A stretch of 64,000 nucleotides of DNA. It comes from Craterostigma plantagineum. Lineage: Eukaryota; Streptophyta; Magnoliopsida; Lamiales; Linderniaceae. The stretch lies in assembly GCA_027422505.1 (NCBI GenBank), contig JAPQWV010000633.1, forward strand, positions 62,001 through 126,000, given 5' to 3'. Under the pieces are notes generated by a model that had not been told where the DNA came from, ran no database searches, and worked only from the letters and a program-made list of their open reading frames with translations. Position 1 is the stretch's first letter; every line of letters begins with the position of its first letter. The translations under genes were made by a program, and so were the position numbers. Shown here piece by piece: positions 47,715-59,204 of the stretch.

Positions 47715-48424
47715 TGGGAGTGATTAAATAAAGGTCAGGTTAATTAAACTCGTCGATTCGTCTTCCTTAGTGTGTAATAATGTGTTGATCGTCTTTTGTC
47801 GTTTTCTATTTCATTTCGTCGGTTAGTGAAATCTCTCTCTTTGAGTGCAAGACCCATATTGTTTTTCTTTTTCAAGTTTGAGAACTTTGAGACAACTTTG
47901 TATGATGATCATGACCATTTATTTTGCTAGTTGTTCAGCGTGGCTATGAGCATTTTACCTTTGTCAAATTTTAGGTTTTGTATGTTCCGTTTCTTGGCCG
48001 ACGAAATTGCACATAATATCAAATTATATGAAGATTAATGATTTCTGAAGATAATATAAAGTTCATATTATATATATAATCGCACCAAGTTGAACTGTCT
48101 CTATATTATAAGCTATTATAATCTTCTAACATGTTGGCCGCAATAGATTCTCCCTTTCCGGCCTCAGACTTTGTTTAATGGTTCTTGCTTTGTTGTGTTT
48201 GGTTGTTAGGTCAGGATGAGTTATCCTAGTTATAATAAATTACTTTTTAAGAAGTCACAATTTAATAATATAATTCTTTATTATTAATAAGATATATAAG
48301 ATTCGTGACTTTAGATTTTGGTTGCAATCAACTATAAGCACAACTATATCACTTTCGAGTTGCGCGAGCTTATGTTCGCAAGTGCTAAACCTTAGGAAGA
48401 AACCCTAGGGTCATTCTTCGTTGC

Positions 48425-48504
<80 letters not shown>

Positions 48505-48938
48505 TTATATTTATTTATGTATATATACACATTAAATATGTGTGTGTGTGTGAGCTCGTGCGTGTTATGAAAGAGCCAATTGTTCGATCATACCATGATC
48601 CTAACTCTACACTATACTTCATCACATATTCGTCACAAAGGCAAATATAATGCTACAAGTTAATATTTCGCTTATTCTCAACGAATCTGTCTCAAATTTA
48701 AAAAGTATATAATACTTCCGATTTGCCCAAAATTCCATGTAAAACGGGCGAACTACCTCGACGAAAATCACACCAAACCACCATTGCTTAAAAGATGAAA
48801 GAAGGCCAAGTACGATATAGGCTAATATATATCTACAAGTTTCTATCTTCCATAACCACAATGTAGAAATTTGTTTACATGCATATTACTTTTACAACAT
48901 TGCAATATAAGTTCATCTGTCTTTTTCCGTAATACTAT
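47715..48938. repeat. Intergenic with compound CT/TA/TG microsatellite
   Basis: AHL 3' UTR, then AT-rich DNA. A long (CT)n tract at about 48429-48482 passes into (TA)n to about 48505 and a short (TG)n at about 48540-48552. No gene is seen. Confidence 0.7.
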
Positions 48939-49858
48939 ATGGCTAAAGAAGAGAAGAAAGCCGAAGTGATCACAGCAGTTTACAAAGCTTACCTTCACTG
49001 TCCCAAATGTGCTCATGACATTCAAACGCCCATCTTGAGTATCCCAGGTCGTCCTTTCTTACATTTCCTTTTAAGTTCCTCATAAATATAAATCGATGAA
49101 ATAATCGAATATTTTTTTTAAAAGGGGTTCGAAGCGTTGACGTAAACTCAAACAAGGGCGAGATCACAGTGAAAGGTGCCATTGATGCAAAGAAGGTACA
49201 TTCAAGATTAGAGAAATGGAGTAAGAAGAAGGTTCAGCTCTTGTCCGAGACCAAGTCCAAGGAAGAAGAACTGATCAAAAAGGTAGAATTATAATTTCCA
49301 GAATTTATACAAATCGAAACATAAATTTCATTTTTTCATCTCTTGAAGGAAGTTATAAGAACCATTACCATCAAAGCATACTTGCACTGTGGACAATGCG
49401 AACGCGAGGTTCGCAAGAGATTGATGATGCACAGAGGTAACTAATATAATTCTTACTAACACACACGCACATATATTATATAAAAATCATTTCTTGATAA
49501 TACAGCAATATACGACGTATTGGTAGGCATACACAACGTAAAAACAGACATGAAAGCTCAGACTATAACAGTCGAAGGAGCGATCGAACAAGAAAGCCTC
49601 GTAAGATACATGCGAGAAAAGGTACACAAATACTCAGAGGTCGTAACGGAGAAGAAACAAGAAAAGAAGGATAAGGAAGCACACATCAAAGCCCAGGCAA
49701 AGCCTGGCGAAAAGATTTTTGCAGAGTTCAAGCAGGTCGAAAAGGTCGAAGTTCAGACAAAAGACGGCGGCGGCGGCGAAGGTCGATACTTCATACACTA
49801 CGTCTACGCACCTCAGCTTTTCAGCGACGAAAATCCCGACGCTTGTAACGTCATGTAG
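48939..49858 (+). CDS. Heavy-metal-associated isoprenylated plant protein (HIPP), two HMA domains
   Basis: Four exons (48939-49047, 49125-49282, 49349-49436, 49506-49858) give 235 residues. There are two HMA ferredoxin-like folds, each with a CxxC metal site: YLHCPKCAHDIQTPILSIPG (Cys21 and Cys24) and YLHCGQCEREVRKRL (Cys103 and Cys106). A long Lys/Glu-rich linker follows. The last four residues CNVM form a CaaX box, so the protein should be prenylated and membrane- or nucleus-associated. By family it binds Cu, Zn or Cd ions and acts in metal handling, stress or pathogen responses. In the first domain the residues after CPKC (AHD) replace the more usual E at that point, which may affect metal choice. 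The intron before each HMA half is conserved in this family. It is intact. Confidence 0.93.
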
Positions 49859-50001
49859 ATAAACATCGACGAGTCTTTTATTACATATAGACAGACCAAC
49901 GTGTTCGATTCATGCCATTATGGGACCACCAAATATGTAGGAAGTGCAATTGTCATGATTGAACATTTCATGCAAATTCTTACACATATAGATAATAATA
50001 C

Positions 50002-51786
50002 TTAGCTTCCACGGTAGGTAGAGAAAGAAAACGGAGAGAGCAGCAAAGGGACATGAAAGTGTTCGTACTTCTGCGAATCTCTAACCTCGAACGCGATGGA
50101 GACGTGCGGAAAGAACCCATCTTTATTGTACTTTCCCGTGTTGAAGCTGATCTTATAAAACCCGGGATTTAGGGCGTCGATCGTTCCCATAAGCTGACCG
50201 CTCCTTCCATCTTTATCAGTAATCGAAGAACCGAGGGTAGTCCATCCGTTTGCATCGGGCAAGCCAAACGTGGGGCCCGACAGTTTATCGTCCCAAGCTT
50301 GTAAGAGAACTTCGATCCCGCAAGCTGGATGGCCACGAGCTGTGTCGAGGACGTGAGTCGTGATTGGTGGCCTCGTTCTTGACGTAACTGGCTTTGAAGA
50401 CGCCAGGTGTCCTCCGATGATGCTCACACGATCTTCTACGTTGTAATAGAAAGAGTTGAGTCTACGATTTTGTAGGAAAGATTAGCTACGCTAACTACCA
50501 TTGTTATCAAAGGCATTTAATAAAAGGCAATGTGAGATATTACCTCCTGCTTTTGTTGCCGTGTCTGAAGTATGTGTAATGATGTTGGGAGAGGAACTGG
50601 GAAAGGTATTACTAGCCGAGTATAGCTTAGAGAGGCGTAATTCGGTTATCTTCATCTGTTCTTGGGCTGCGAGCTCAAACTCAACAATTGGACGGTTATG
50701 ATATCTTTTCTGCGAAAGGGAAATGCTCACGGATAAAGGTATTTATACATCATGGATTTTTTTTTTCAGAGAAACAAAAATTGATATGATATTCGTAGAG
50801 TTACCTACCTTCATCTCTTGCAGTATCTCGGGTGTGCTTCTTCCAGAGGCAAAGATCAGAAACACAAATCCAAACTTCTTCTTGTAGAGAGCGTTCCATT
50901 CGTCGAGCTCCTGCAACAAAGGGCAATCTGAACCTCGAATCCACTATTTGCATTGTTTGATTACGCTTATGATTGAGAATTAAGGTATTTCTACTCAAGA
51001 ATCCACCAAATCGACAAAGCAATAATCACAAACTGTGTTCCTTAACTCAGAAATACCTCCAATGTGGAGTTGTTAGCAGTAGCCAAAGCAGTAGACTGCT
51101 CTCCCTTGCTCCACCTGCGATGAAAAATTTCTTATCACTTCAAATTTTCCTGAATTCGTTTAAATCAAACGAAAGGCATAACAAACTTAAAATGGATAGT
51201 GATTAATCCCTCACGGTTCTCCTTCACTTAAAGCCCTCCATTTGGGCTGATAACACAACAAACGGTACACAGAATTATCTCATAACATCAGAATAAAGTA
51301 CGTTTTCTTTCGTACTCCCCAAAAAAATTCGATCATCGAAATTCATTACTGGGCAAATGTTGGACTTTTGTGGGATTCCGAGGGCCTTTGACCTATCTGA
51401 GGATGCGCAGCAAATGCTTCAAGCCATCCGCTTACATCCACCTAGAAAAAAACAATACACATAAAGGCACAGTCTTTTCATCTTTCCCAAAACAGAGAAG
51501 ATCGTTGCTTCTTCTCAAACGACATTTCCGACCCAGAAAGCGCCAAAAAATCAAGTGTAAGGGGAAAAAACTGAAGTTTCAATGAAACCCCAAGTATGTA
51601 ACAGCAGAAATTCATCCATTTACCTCCCAGAAACTGGGATTAAAGAGGAATTACCCTATTGAACCATATATCTTTAGCAGCTGCAAGGGCTTGTTCGTAA
51701 GAGGAAAACGGTCCAGCGGAGACCATCTCTTGCGCAAATTTGGTGCTCCCACAGCATGCGAACCAGTCCTTTTCACCAAACGCCAT
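50002..51786 (-). CDS. TTL: Allantoin synthase TTL: OHCU decarboxylase fused to HIU hydrolase
   Basis: About six exons from 51786 to 50002. The N-terminal part is OHCU decarboxylase: MAFGEKDWFACCGSTKFAQE, VDVSGWLEAFAAHPQIG with the catalytic-site His, WSKGEQSTALATANNSTLEE, NALYKKKFGFVFLIFASGRS, and RYHNRPIVEFELAAQEQMK. The C-terminal part is a transthyretin-like HIU hydrolase: PPITTHVLDTARGHPACGIE, SITDKDGRSGQL, FPHVSIAFEV, HFHVPLLLSPFSFSTYRGS with the diagnostic terminal YRGS. Together they convert 5-hydroxyisourate to S-allantoin in purine breakdown. Between the halves is RVSIIGGHL, a match to the PTS2 peroxisome signal. In Arabidopsis this internal PTS2 is included or skipped by alternative 3' splice sites. 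It is intact where read. Confidence 0.94.
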
Positions 51787-52194
51787 GATCGCTACTTCGG
51801 ATTTTGATCGCTGTTTCGAGATTTTTCTCTCTTTCGAATGGAAGAAGAAATGAAACAGGGACTGGCGAAATATTTCCCTATGATCGCTTCAGTGGATTTT
51901 CAGCTCAGCGAGTGGTAAAATGGTAATGACTGACTTTGACCTAAAAGTCTCTTTTGCCAACCAATTCATTTAATTCCCACGATATCCTCTGTAAAGAACG
52001 CAGTAATTATCTGGGATTTAGACGTAAACCTCCCAAATTATCATACAAATAATTCACCACCTCTCATCTGTTAATGAAATCTTTCAGTTGCTTGCATTCT
52101 GTGTGTAGATTTATTGGAACAAATTTCTACCCAAAAATTGCAACTTTATAACGTCTGTCAATGGATACACTACAACTTTAGCATACAAATGCCA
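51787..52194. other. Intergenic between TTL 5' end and mTERF4 3' end
   Basis: A 408-bp spacer; TTL promoter and mTERF 3' UTR. Nothing else is recognised. Confidence 0.4.
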
Positions 52195-53694
52195 TTACAG
52201 AGACAGCGTACGCCTATAAAGCACTTCATCATCACTCTCCTCTTCTTCCTCGGACACAATATCATTATTACCAGGAAGCTCCATCTTTCCACCCATGTAG
52301 AACATCGGCCCAGCGCTCTCAGCATCGATGCAATCGCCTCTCACCCTCTCTTCGAACCTACGATCGCTGCAATTCAAGAACCACGCCAAAGAACATTTGA
52401 TCCTCTTGCTCTGCAACTGCTGATACCTGGGTTTGATCCTCGATTCCAAACTATACGTAAAGTATTCTGGGAAATCGACGAGTTCCTGCAAAGGTCGACC
52501 CAATTCGCTCTTGAAATAGTAGTAACTGTTCTTCATGAGCCCCACTTGTAAAGCTACTAACTGAGGAGACTTCACCACCATCTTCGCCACGTCGCTCGCC
52601 TGAATCCCACGCCCGAGAAGGAAATCGACTGGCTTCATAATCACGTTTTGGTTAAGGCTAACGATCTGAGGCATCCTCTCGATAACACGGGCGAACCCAT
52701 CGGGGTCGATCTTCAGCTTTAGGTTGAAGAAGTACTGCTGAGAAGATAGCTTAGCCTTCAATGGCAGTCCAAGAATCTGAGGGTACTGAGCGATCACAGA
52801 AGGAAGAGATTCCTTTCTAATGCCAAAGCTTAACAAGCACTCTACGTTTGGCTTAACAATCTCTTCGAGATCATAACCGAGAATATACGCTCGTTTCTCA
52901 AGCATTCGAGCTATAATCATCTTAGGCAGCCCTAAGGAGACCAAGTAATCAATCAATGGCTTTATCATCGTCCCAACTCTCATACCTAAGAAATAAGGGT
53001 ACTGAGTCACCATTGGACCAATGTCCCTGGGCTTAACACCAATGCTAACCAAGTAGGCAACTGAAGTACTCATTGTCCCCTCGAGCTTATACCCGAAAAG
53101 CTCGGGGTACTTCATCAGCACATACCCGATATCTTGTTTCTCAACGTCGAGCCCTCGTAAGAACCTAACGACAGGCACAAGCTCGACGACTACACTAGCG
53201 TGGAGGCATTGGGGATAATTCTTCACAAACTCGCCCATCTTCGGCCTTGGAATTCCTATCTTTTCCAAGTAACCCAAAACTGGGATGACATTTTTTCTCA
53301 AGCTACAGCCTAGCATTAACGGGTACTGATTGATATCGTCGATAGTGAGGCCCAATTTCTGCAGAAACTCAACCCTTTCACGCATGACCTCGACGGTAGA
53401 GGGCAATTCGAGTTCCACTAGCTCATCGGGGATGATGCCTATCGATTTCAAGTAATCGCAGACTATGACCCTTGAGACGAGCCTTTCTTTTCGACCTTGG
53501 ATTACACCCCATGTCACCGAGGGCATTTCGTATTCTGGGAAATTCGACGACTTGGTCGAAAAGGGAGGGTTTTGAAGGCATGGAGCTCGAGGGCTTTGCA
53601 AGGGTTTAAGGTACGACGCTGGAATTTGGTTTCTCAGGGCTTTGCATAAGATGGATTTTACCTGATGAGATTTTCTGAAAACAGCAGCCATCAC
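52195..53694 (-). CDS. MTERF4: Chloroplast/mitochondrial mTERF protein, mTERF4 (BSM/RUG2) type
   Basis: An intronless gene of 499 residues. An N-terminal transit sequence (about 1-50) is rich in Ser, Lys and Ala. After it come about nine mTERF repeats, each with the xPxLL...F-D-P...P pattern, for example LGLTIDDINQYPLMLGCSLR, VLMKYPELFGYKLEGTMSTS, IGPMVTQYPYFLGMRVGTMI, SLPSVIAQYPQILGLPLKA and VVKSPQLVALQVGLMKNSYY. The C-terminus is acidic (EEEEESDDE). Order and content match Arabidopsis mTERF4 (BELAYA SMERT/RUGOSA2), which supports group II intron splicing in plastid transcripts and organelle gene expression. Full length and lack of introns agree. Orthology is by memory of the family, so moderate certainty for the number. 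Confidence 0.88.
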   Translation of the reverse strand: MMAAVFRKSHQVKSILCKALRNQIPASYLKPLQSPRAPCLQNPPFSTKSSNFPEYEMPSVTWGVIQGRKERLVSRVIVCDYLKSIGIIPDELVELELPSTVEVMRERVEFLQKLGLTIDDINQYPLMLGCSLRKNVIPVLGYLEKIGIPRPKMGEFVKNYPQCLHASVVVELVPVVRFLRGLDVEKQDIGYVLMKYPELFGYKLEGTMSTSVAYLVSIGVKPRDIGPMVTQYPYFLGMRVGTMIKPLIDYLVSLGLPKMIIARMLEKRAYILGYDLEEIVKPNVECLLSFGIRKESLPSVIAQYPQILGLPLKAKLSSQQYFFNLKLKIDPDGFARVIERMPQIVSLNQNVIMKPVDFLLGRGIQASDVAKMVVKSPQLVALQVGLMKNSYYYFKSELGRPLQELVDFPEYFTYSLESRIKPRYQQLQSKRIKCSLAWFLNCSDRRFEERVRGDCIDAESAGPMFYMGGKMELPGNNDIVSEEEEESDDEVLYRRTLSL

Positions 53695-54298
53695 AGCACT
53701 CGCATATAGCGAAGAACTTCAGCTCGAAAGCTCAAGATGTTGGGAAGAGAGGAACTTTCTCCCTCTTAATTTATGGAGCTGCGCATAGACATCACGACAT
53801 TTTAGAATTTGGAAAGAAAACAGAGAAAGGGAAAAGCACAATAGAACCCATCCAAATGACGATATGAATCGATTCTTGATTTTCAGAATTCGGCCTTTTG
53901 GGTTTAGAAATTAGTACATTCTTGGGCTTGAAATAGATTGATCTTCCTGGTCCAGTTTTATTAGTGTTTTCCTTCTGGGGTTATTTTCTTTTTCATCGAA
54001 CTTACATGTATACATATATAATTTACTTTCTGCGAAGCTTTTATTTCTCTATTACAAGCAGTATATGAAGAGTTCTGATCAAAACCTAGTTAGAGTTAAA
54101 CGGTGGTGCGTCGTTTGGATCCAAGAAGACAAAAATGCAATCTTGGACCTCAAAAGTACGTAGTAAACCATGGACTTAGGACAGCAATCTCAACAGTAAA
54201 ATCGAAACTCTGAAGCGACGTACACGAGATACGAGAAAGTCGAAACTAGCCTGCAACTCTTTGGGATCATGTATCGATTCTCAGTTGCAGTTGAAGAA
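53695..54298. other. Intergenic
   Basis: mTERF4 promoter and the 3' flank of the zinc-finger gene, 0.6 kb. No other feature is recognised. Confidence 0.4.
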
Positions 54299-55190
54299 CT
54301 ATGTGTTATTACTGCCGATGTCTGAATCAGGCCGGTCAGCGTTAAGCAACAGATCCGTGAAAGAGCGCCGATTCCTCCCATTTCGAACTCGGAATGTTGC
54401 CTGGCGATTACGCTCCTCCTCGGATTCTCTTTCCATGAACTGAAATCCCATTATATACCTATACTCCCCTGTTCCAAGACATCTGCTGCAGTGCTCAAGA
54501 CCACTTCCACCACAGCTCCTACACCTGTTGTAAATCAACACTCAGTATCAAATCAACAATCACACTGTTATTGATACTCCGTTATTTATAGCAACTATTG
54601 TTTACTACCATTTTGGCCATTCCCCTCTTGGAAGCATTGCTGATTCACTGTGGTTTGTTCTACCTGATGGATTATGGGGCATAATAAGACAACATCGTTG
54701 ATCGAATAACCGAGAAAGAAAATGATTTATCGAAAACATTGATGCTCCTTCTGATCTTAGCAAGCATACCTTTTCCATTGCAATGGTGGCAGTCAACTCT
54801 GCCACTTCCTCTACAGACAACACAAGGCGGGTCGGGCTTTCTTATCATTTCTCGCCGAACATTAGACTGCATGTGAGGTAACAATAATTCATCATTTTTA
54901 TCATGTCTTTCGTGTTAAATTGGGAATTGGCCGGTCCTCAAAACACAGTTCAGGTGTATTGCAAGACGATAAAGAGATAAAATCCCGAATATAATCAAAG
55001 ACGGTAACTTTGGGAGTTTTCAAGAACTAGAAACCTCGGATTTGACGACCCAAGAGGGCTTCGACGCCGAGAGAAGCAGCGGTGACGGCGGCGGCGGCGG
55101 TGGTGGAGGAGATGGGTTTTTAGCCTCTGGAGCCGGCGCACCGTTGCATGTACACGTGGCGTATAATTGGGCCCTCGCTGCCATCACCAT
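54299..55190 (-). CDS. Plastid DnaJ-type cysteine-rich (CxxCxGxG) protein
   Basis: Four exons (55035-55190, 54770-54866, 54609-54663, 54299-54524) join in frame to 177 residues. The N-terminus MVMAARAQLYATCTC, followed by Pro- and Ser-rich sequence, fits a chloroplast transit peptide. The core has four CxxC-type repeats of the DnaJ zinc finger: CVVCRGSGRVDCHHCNGKG and CRSCGGSGLEHCSRCLGTGE. There is no J domain, so this belongs to the DnaJ-like zinc-finger-only group of plastid proteins, used as thiol chaperones or assembly helpers. The exact Arabidopsis counterpart was not fixed. The last exon ends in a polar tail (NADRPDSDIGSNNT). Confidence 0.85.
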
Positions 55191-55792
55191 TATGTCTGTG
55201 GAATCGCTGTGCTTTTCTTCTCTATCGTTTCGATGTTGTGGATTATTACCGACTCAAATTATTCTGACGGTGGAGAAGTAATCGCTACATCTACGTATTT
55301 GACCTCCCAGCTTCGCTAATTGCACTGTATAGAAGAAAAAAAGCAGCTTTTTTTTTACCTAAGGTTTGAGAAATGGGTAGAGATTTACATTTTTTTTATC
55401 ATTTTCTTGAAATATTCGTAGTTTGAGCAAAGTTTGAGGAGGAATTGTCAAAGCTTGCATTTTTATCATTTTCTTGAGATCGGTAACATTTGGATAAAGC
55501 TACCTAGCAAACATGTCCGATGAAAACAAGTGGAATAAGAGAGGCTAATTTAATTGTTACACCAGCCATTCAGTTATTCAAGTTCTCCTTATCACTCTTC
55601 GAAATAAACTCGTGATTTTCAATAAGAAACATACAAATGCAAGCGAGAACCCACATTAAATCCGTGTGGTAAGAGATAAAGCTAAGGAACCCAATCAATG
55701 AAACAATCTCATCATAAAACAATGGCAAGCTTAGCTTCTAACCGAAGCCAGCATCAAACATTAGAGAGACCAATCAATTAAGTTTCTTACGC
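55191..55792. other. Intergenic
   Basis: Promoter of the zinc-finger gene and 3' flank of CK2 beta, 0.6 kb. Nothing else is recognised. Confidence 0.4.
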
Positions 55793-57387
55793 TCATGGCG
55801 GACTCTTGTTGATCTTGAAGCCGAAAACTTTAGGGACGTAAGTCTGAGTAGGCTTCCGTGGTTTGAGGTGCCCGTTAGTCATCAACAGTAGATGAGGGAA
55901 GGTTGTCCCGAAATAAGCTCCATCGATATCTATATTGGTGTCAGGAAAAAATCGAACCCTCGTGGATTAACTAAGGTCTTTCATTACACAACCATTTTAA
56001 GGTATAATCGCATAACATCTCAAATTGAAAAATATAAGGGATGCATTTTGAGGATACGACCTTGATATTTCGATTGGGGATAGTAAATGTCTTCACACTT
56101 GGGACAATATATCTTAACCGTGCTCGAACGGGGGATATCTGATTGTCCCACGGGAAGGCAGGGTTGTCCCGAGCAATAAGGTCTCGGACATCTCCCAAAG
56201 TCGTAGTTTTTGTACTTCTCCAACTATTTCATGTTCTCAAAAAAGGAAGGAAATTCAGTTTAAAACATAGGAGAGATGTAGTAACGTATTGATCTGTTAA
56301 CAGTCTTACCATCGCCGCCATTCCCTTAGTTGTCAAAATATATCGAACGTGAATGAGCCCATAAAGCATTTCAGCAGCTGATTCGACCAATTCATTCTGT
56401 TCTTCGGTAAACGTATCACCTACATATATGTCGTCATAACCAGAGAGAGTTCAGCCAAGTGCCGAAAAGTTAAAGTATGCTGAAAGATCAATGTAGTCAA
56501 GTTCATGTTTTTTATGGATATGAACCGAAGTTTCTCATAAGCTGATTCACGCTAACTTTTGACGATTTAACATCATCACAGTAACTCTAGGTGACATCAA
56601 TGAAAATGGAAATAAGCCAATGAAGAGTGATGGACTGTGGAGTGAAAATTAAACATTTCAACAGAAATTGAAAGCCAAATCATTTAGCATGAAGATTGTG
56701 TGAAACTGTACGTCCTTATTGGCGTGAATACAAGTAATGATTATGTTGATCAAATACGAGAAAATCTGGACAAACACTAACCGAGCGTGTGATCAATTGA
56801 GGCAGGCAAATTTAGGAAAAACTGCATACCATGAGAGGACTCGATGTCCAGAATCAAGTCGAGAGCGTAGTCATAGTACGGAACTTGACTGCTCAATTCA
56901 CACAGATTAAAGTCATCTTGGATATAATCATCATCCACTTCACAGAAGAACTCATTTCCTCTCAAACTGCAAAACCACGAAATCCAGGCGGTATCGTCAT
57001 CCCCATCGGAGCCACTTAACTCAGATTCCTCACTATCTGTCTCAAACTCCTCTGCGAAATAGCACACGCTTTATAATATTAACTTTTTACCAGCTAATGA
57101 GATCCATATCGGATAGTAGTCAGATGAACAAATCTGTACCGAGGATGCGCTAATAGATAAACAAAATCCGCATAGACGTGCATACCATCGAAACCTTTGT
57201 TTTTGCTGGTGTTGAGAGCCGAGGATGCGCGATTGTCTCGATCGTCGGCGTACTTAGCTACTGACGTCGACGGTGCAACCATGTTCCTCGAAGTGGACGG
57301 TGAGGATCTATCCAAGGGCTTCTCCATCGCATCGTTTATCCTCCTCCGATCCACCGTGCCCTTCGATGAACCAAAATCTCTATGCAT
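55793..57387 (-). CDS. CKB: Casein kinase II regulatory (beta) subunit
   Basis: Several exons from 57387 to 55793. The plant-specific N-terminal extension ([20 protein letters not shown]) is followed by an acidic Asp/Glu/Ser stretch ([16 protein letters not shown]), then the conserved core: [71 protein letters not shown], and a zinc ribbon with [18 protein letters not shown] and [13 protein letters not shown] (CxxxxC...CxxC). The C-terminus is [15 protein letters not shown] and ends FKINKSP. The beta dimer forms the scaffold of the CK2 holoenzyme and modulates its substrate choice, with roles in the circadian clock and light signalling. All zinc ligands are present. Confidence 0.93.
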
Positions 57388-57841
57388 CTTCGCTTACGCA
57401 ATCTTCGATCAATCAATGAATCAATCTATACGTGGACGCCTAGAGGAAAAACAAAGGGTTTTTCTCCTTTTCAAGGGATCTGATTAATCAAATTGGTCCC
57501 TAATCTATCTTAAGTTTATCAATTCGCCAGCAAATGAATGATTACGCAATTAATCGTTGTTTAAAATAATAAATTAAAAACAATACATTGTCACCGTAAT
57601 ATCTAAGCAAAGGGGGTACAATATCGATAATTATGACAAATTAAATGATATAATTAGCAGGAAATAGGAGTTCGTTAGATATTCATGGTTTAGGGCTAAT
57701 TAGGCTAATTAAGCCATTAAAGCGAGTTTTTAATATAACGCGATTTACTCACTCGTATAGAATTCGCTCAGCTTTCTCTGATACGCACAGTAAGCCCTAG
57801 CTGAGCTGATCTTCAGATCCAAGCTTCGATTCGAATAAAAA
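57388..57841. promoter_or_regulatory. Divergent spacer of CK2 beta and TBCA
   Basis: 454 bp between the two ATGs on opposite strands, AT-rich in the middle. Possible shared promoter; I see no distinct motif beyond AT-rich words. Confidence 0.35.
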
Positions 57842-58901
57842 ATGGCGACACTGAGGAACTTGAAGATAAAGACATCGACGTGTAAGAGGATAGTGAAGGA
57901 GCTTCACTCTTACGAGAAAGAGGTCGAGAGAGAAGCTGCTAAGACGGCACAGATGAAGGCCGATGGAGCCGATCCGTACGATCTCAAGCAGCAGGTAAGC
58001 AACGGTCTAATTCGAAGATGCTGTTTGCTATTCGTAGCATTTTCCTTGCTCTTCACATTACTGTAATCGTATATTTCTAGTGGATCATGGAGCAATTTTG
58101 GAATCGTTACCTCCTCCAGGCTCCAGTATAATCATCAAGTTCTAGTTTTTCGTGAACATTTTGATCTGTTAACGTTTGTTTTGATGTACTGTGCTAAGGA
58201 AAATGTGCTCGCTGAATCGAGGATGATGATTCCTGATTGCAACAAGCGCTTAGAGGCCGCTTTAGCGGACCTTAAAGGAACATTGGTATGTGTCTTAGAT
58301 ACTAAACATTTTCTGTAACTGTGGAATTTAGTTTCAGCAATAAAGGGTATGACATTCAAGGGCTGAATATGCTAGTTGAAGTTTCTGTCACTTGTTTGGG
58401 AGTTGTAGTGCAATTGCTTACTGAACAACCCACTTGCCAGGCGCTGTTTAGTAGGGTTCCTGCAATTTGTCCGACTGAAATGTTACATTCTGAGACACTC
58501 TGTGTACCCGAATTATTTGAAAGGTTATGCATTTCCATGTTGGTTGCTTCCTTACTAAGAAGAGTGTGCTTTTGATGTGCTTCTTTGTCAAGTGTTTGGT
58601 TGCCATCAAGCATTTGTTCGAGCATGAAATAAAAGATGGAGGACTCTCGCATTGTTATTTAAAGTTAGATTGTGACTACATTTCTGGAAGAAGGATGACC
58701 AAACTCTCTATTGTCCTATGTTTCTCTTCTTCCGAGTTTTGTACATTTTCTTGAAGATGCTTATGACAATCGATATGATTCGACTGCTTACTCCCTCAGG
58801 CTGAGCTCGAGGAGTCTGGCGAAAAGGAAGGCACAGAACTCGATGATGCTCGAAGTGCCATTGCAGAGGTTGAGCAGTTCTTACAATCTACTGAAGCTTG
58901 A
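57842..58901 (+). CDS. KIS: Tubulin-folding cofactor A (TBCA/KIESEL)
   Basis: Three phase-0 exons (57842-57994, 58199-58285, 58800-58901) encode 113 residues, the family length. Sequence: MATLRNLKIKTSTCKRIVKE, LHSYEKEVEREAAKTAQMKA, DPYDLKQQ, ENVLAESRMMIPDCNKRLEA, LADLKGTL, ELEESGEKEGTELDDARSAI, EQFLQSTEA. This forms the three-helix bundle of TBCA, which captures beta-tubulin folding intermediates released by the CCT chaperonin. In Arabidopsis the KIESEL gene is required for microtubule integrity and division. No odd residues were noticed. It is divergent from CK2 beta. Confidence 0.95.
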
Positions 58902-59204
58902 CAGATGAACACTCTCGAGTTCATCTGTATCTCTTGCATTGCACACTTTGCTATCGTCAGTTCACCACTCTGCTGATCTGATAATGTAATGATTCTGACT
59001 GTTCTAATATTAAAATGCCTTTTCGTCGATTCCATACAAGTGTTTGTTTTCACCATTTCGAGCATCACGCGTTCGCGAAAACACAGATATTAGCAAACTT
59101 TCAATATCATTTAACCACAGTTCAATGCCAAGAAAACAATAAATCAGCCTCAGTCACACTAACCAACTAGAAAACTGCTATCATAATTCAACACATCACG
59201 CAAC
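58902..59204. other. Convergent 3' spacer
   Basis: 303 bp between the TBCA and trihelix stop codons; 3' UTRs only. Confidence 0.4.
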
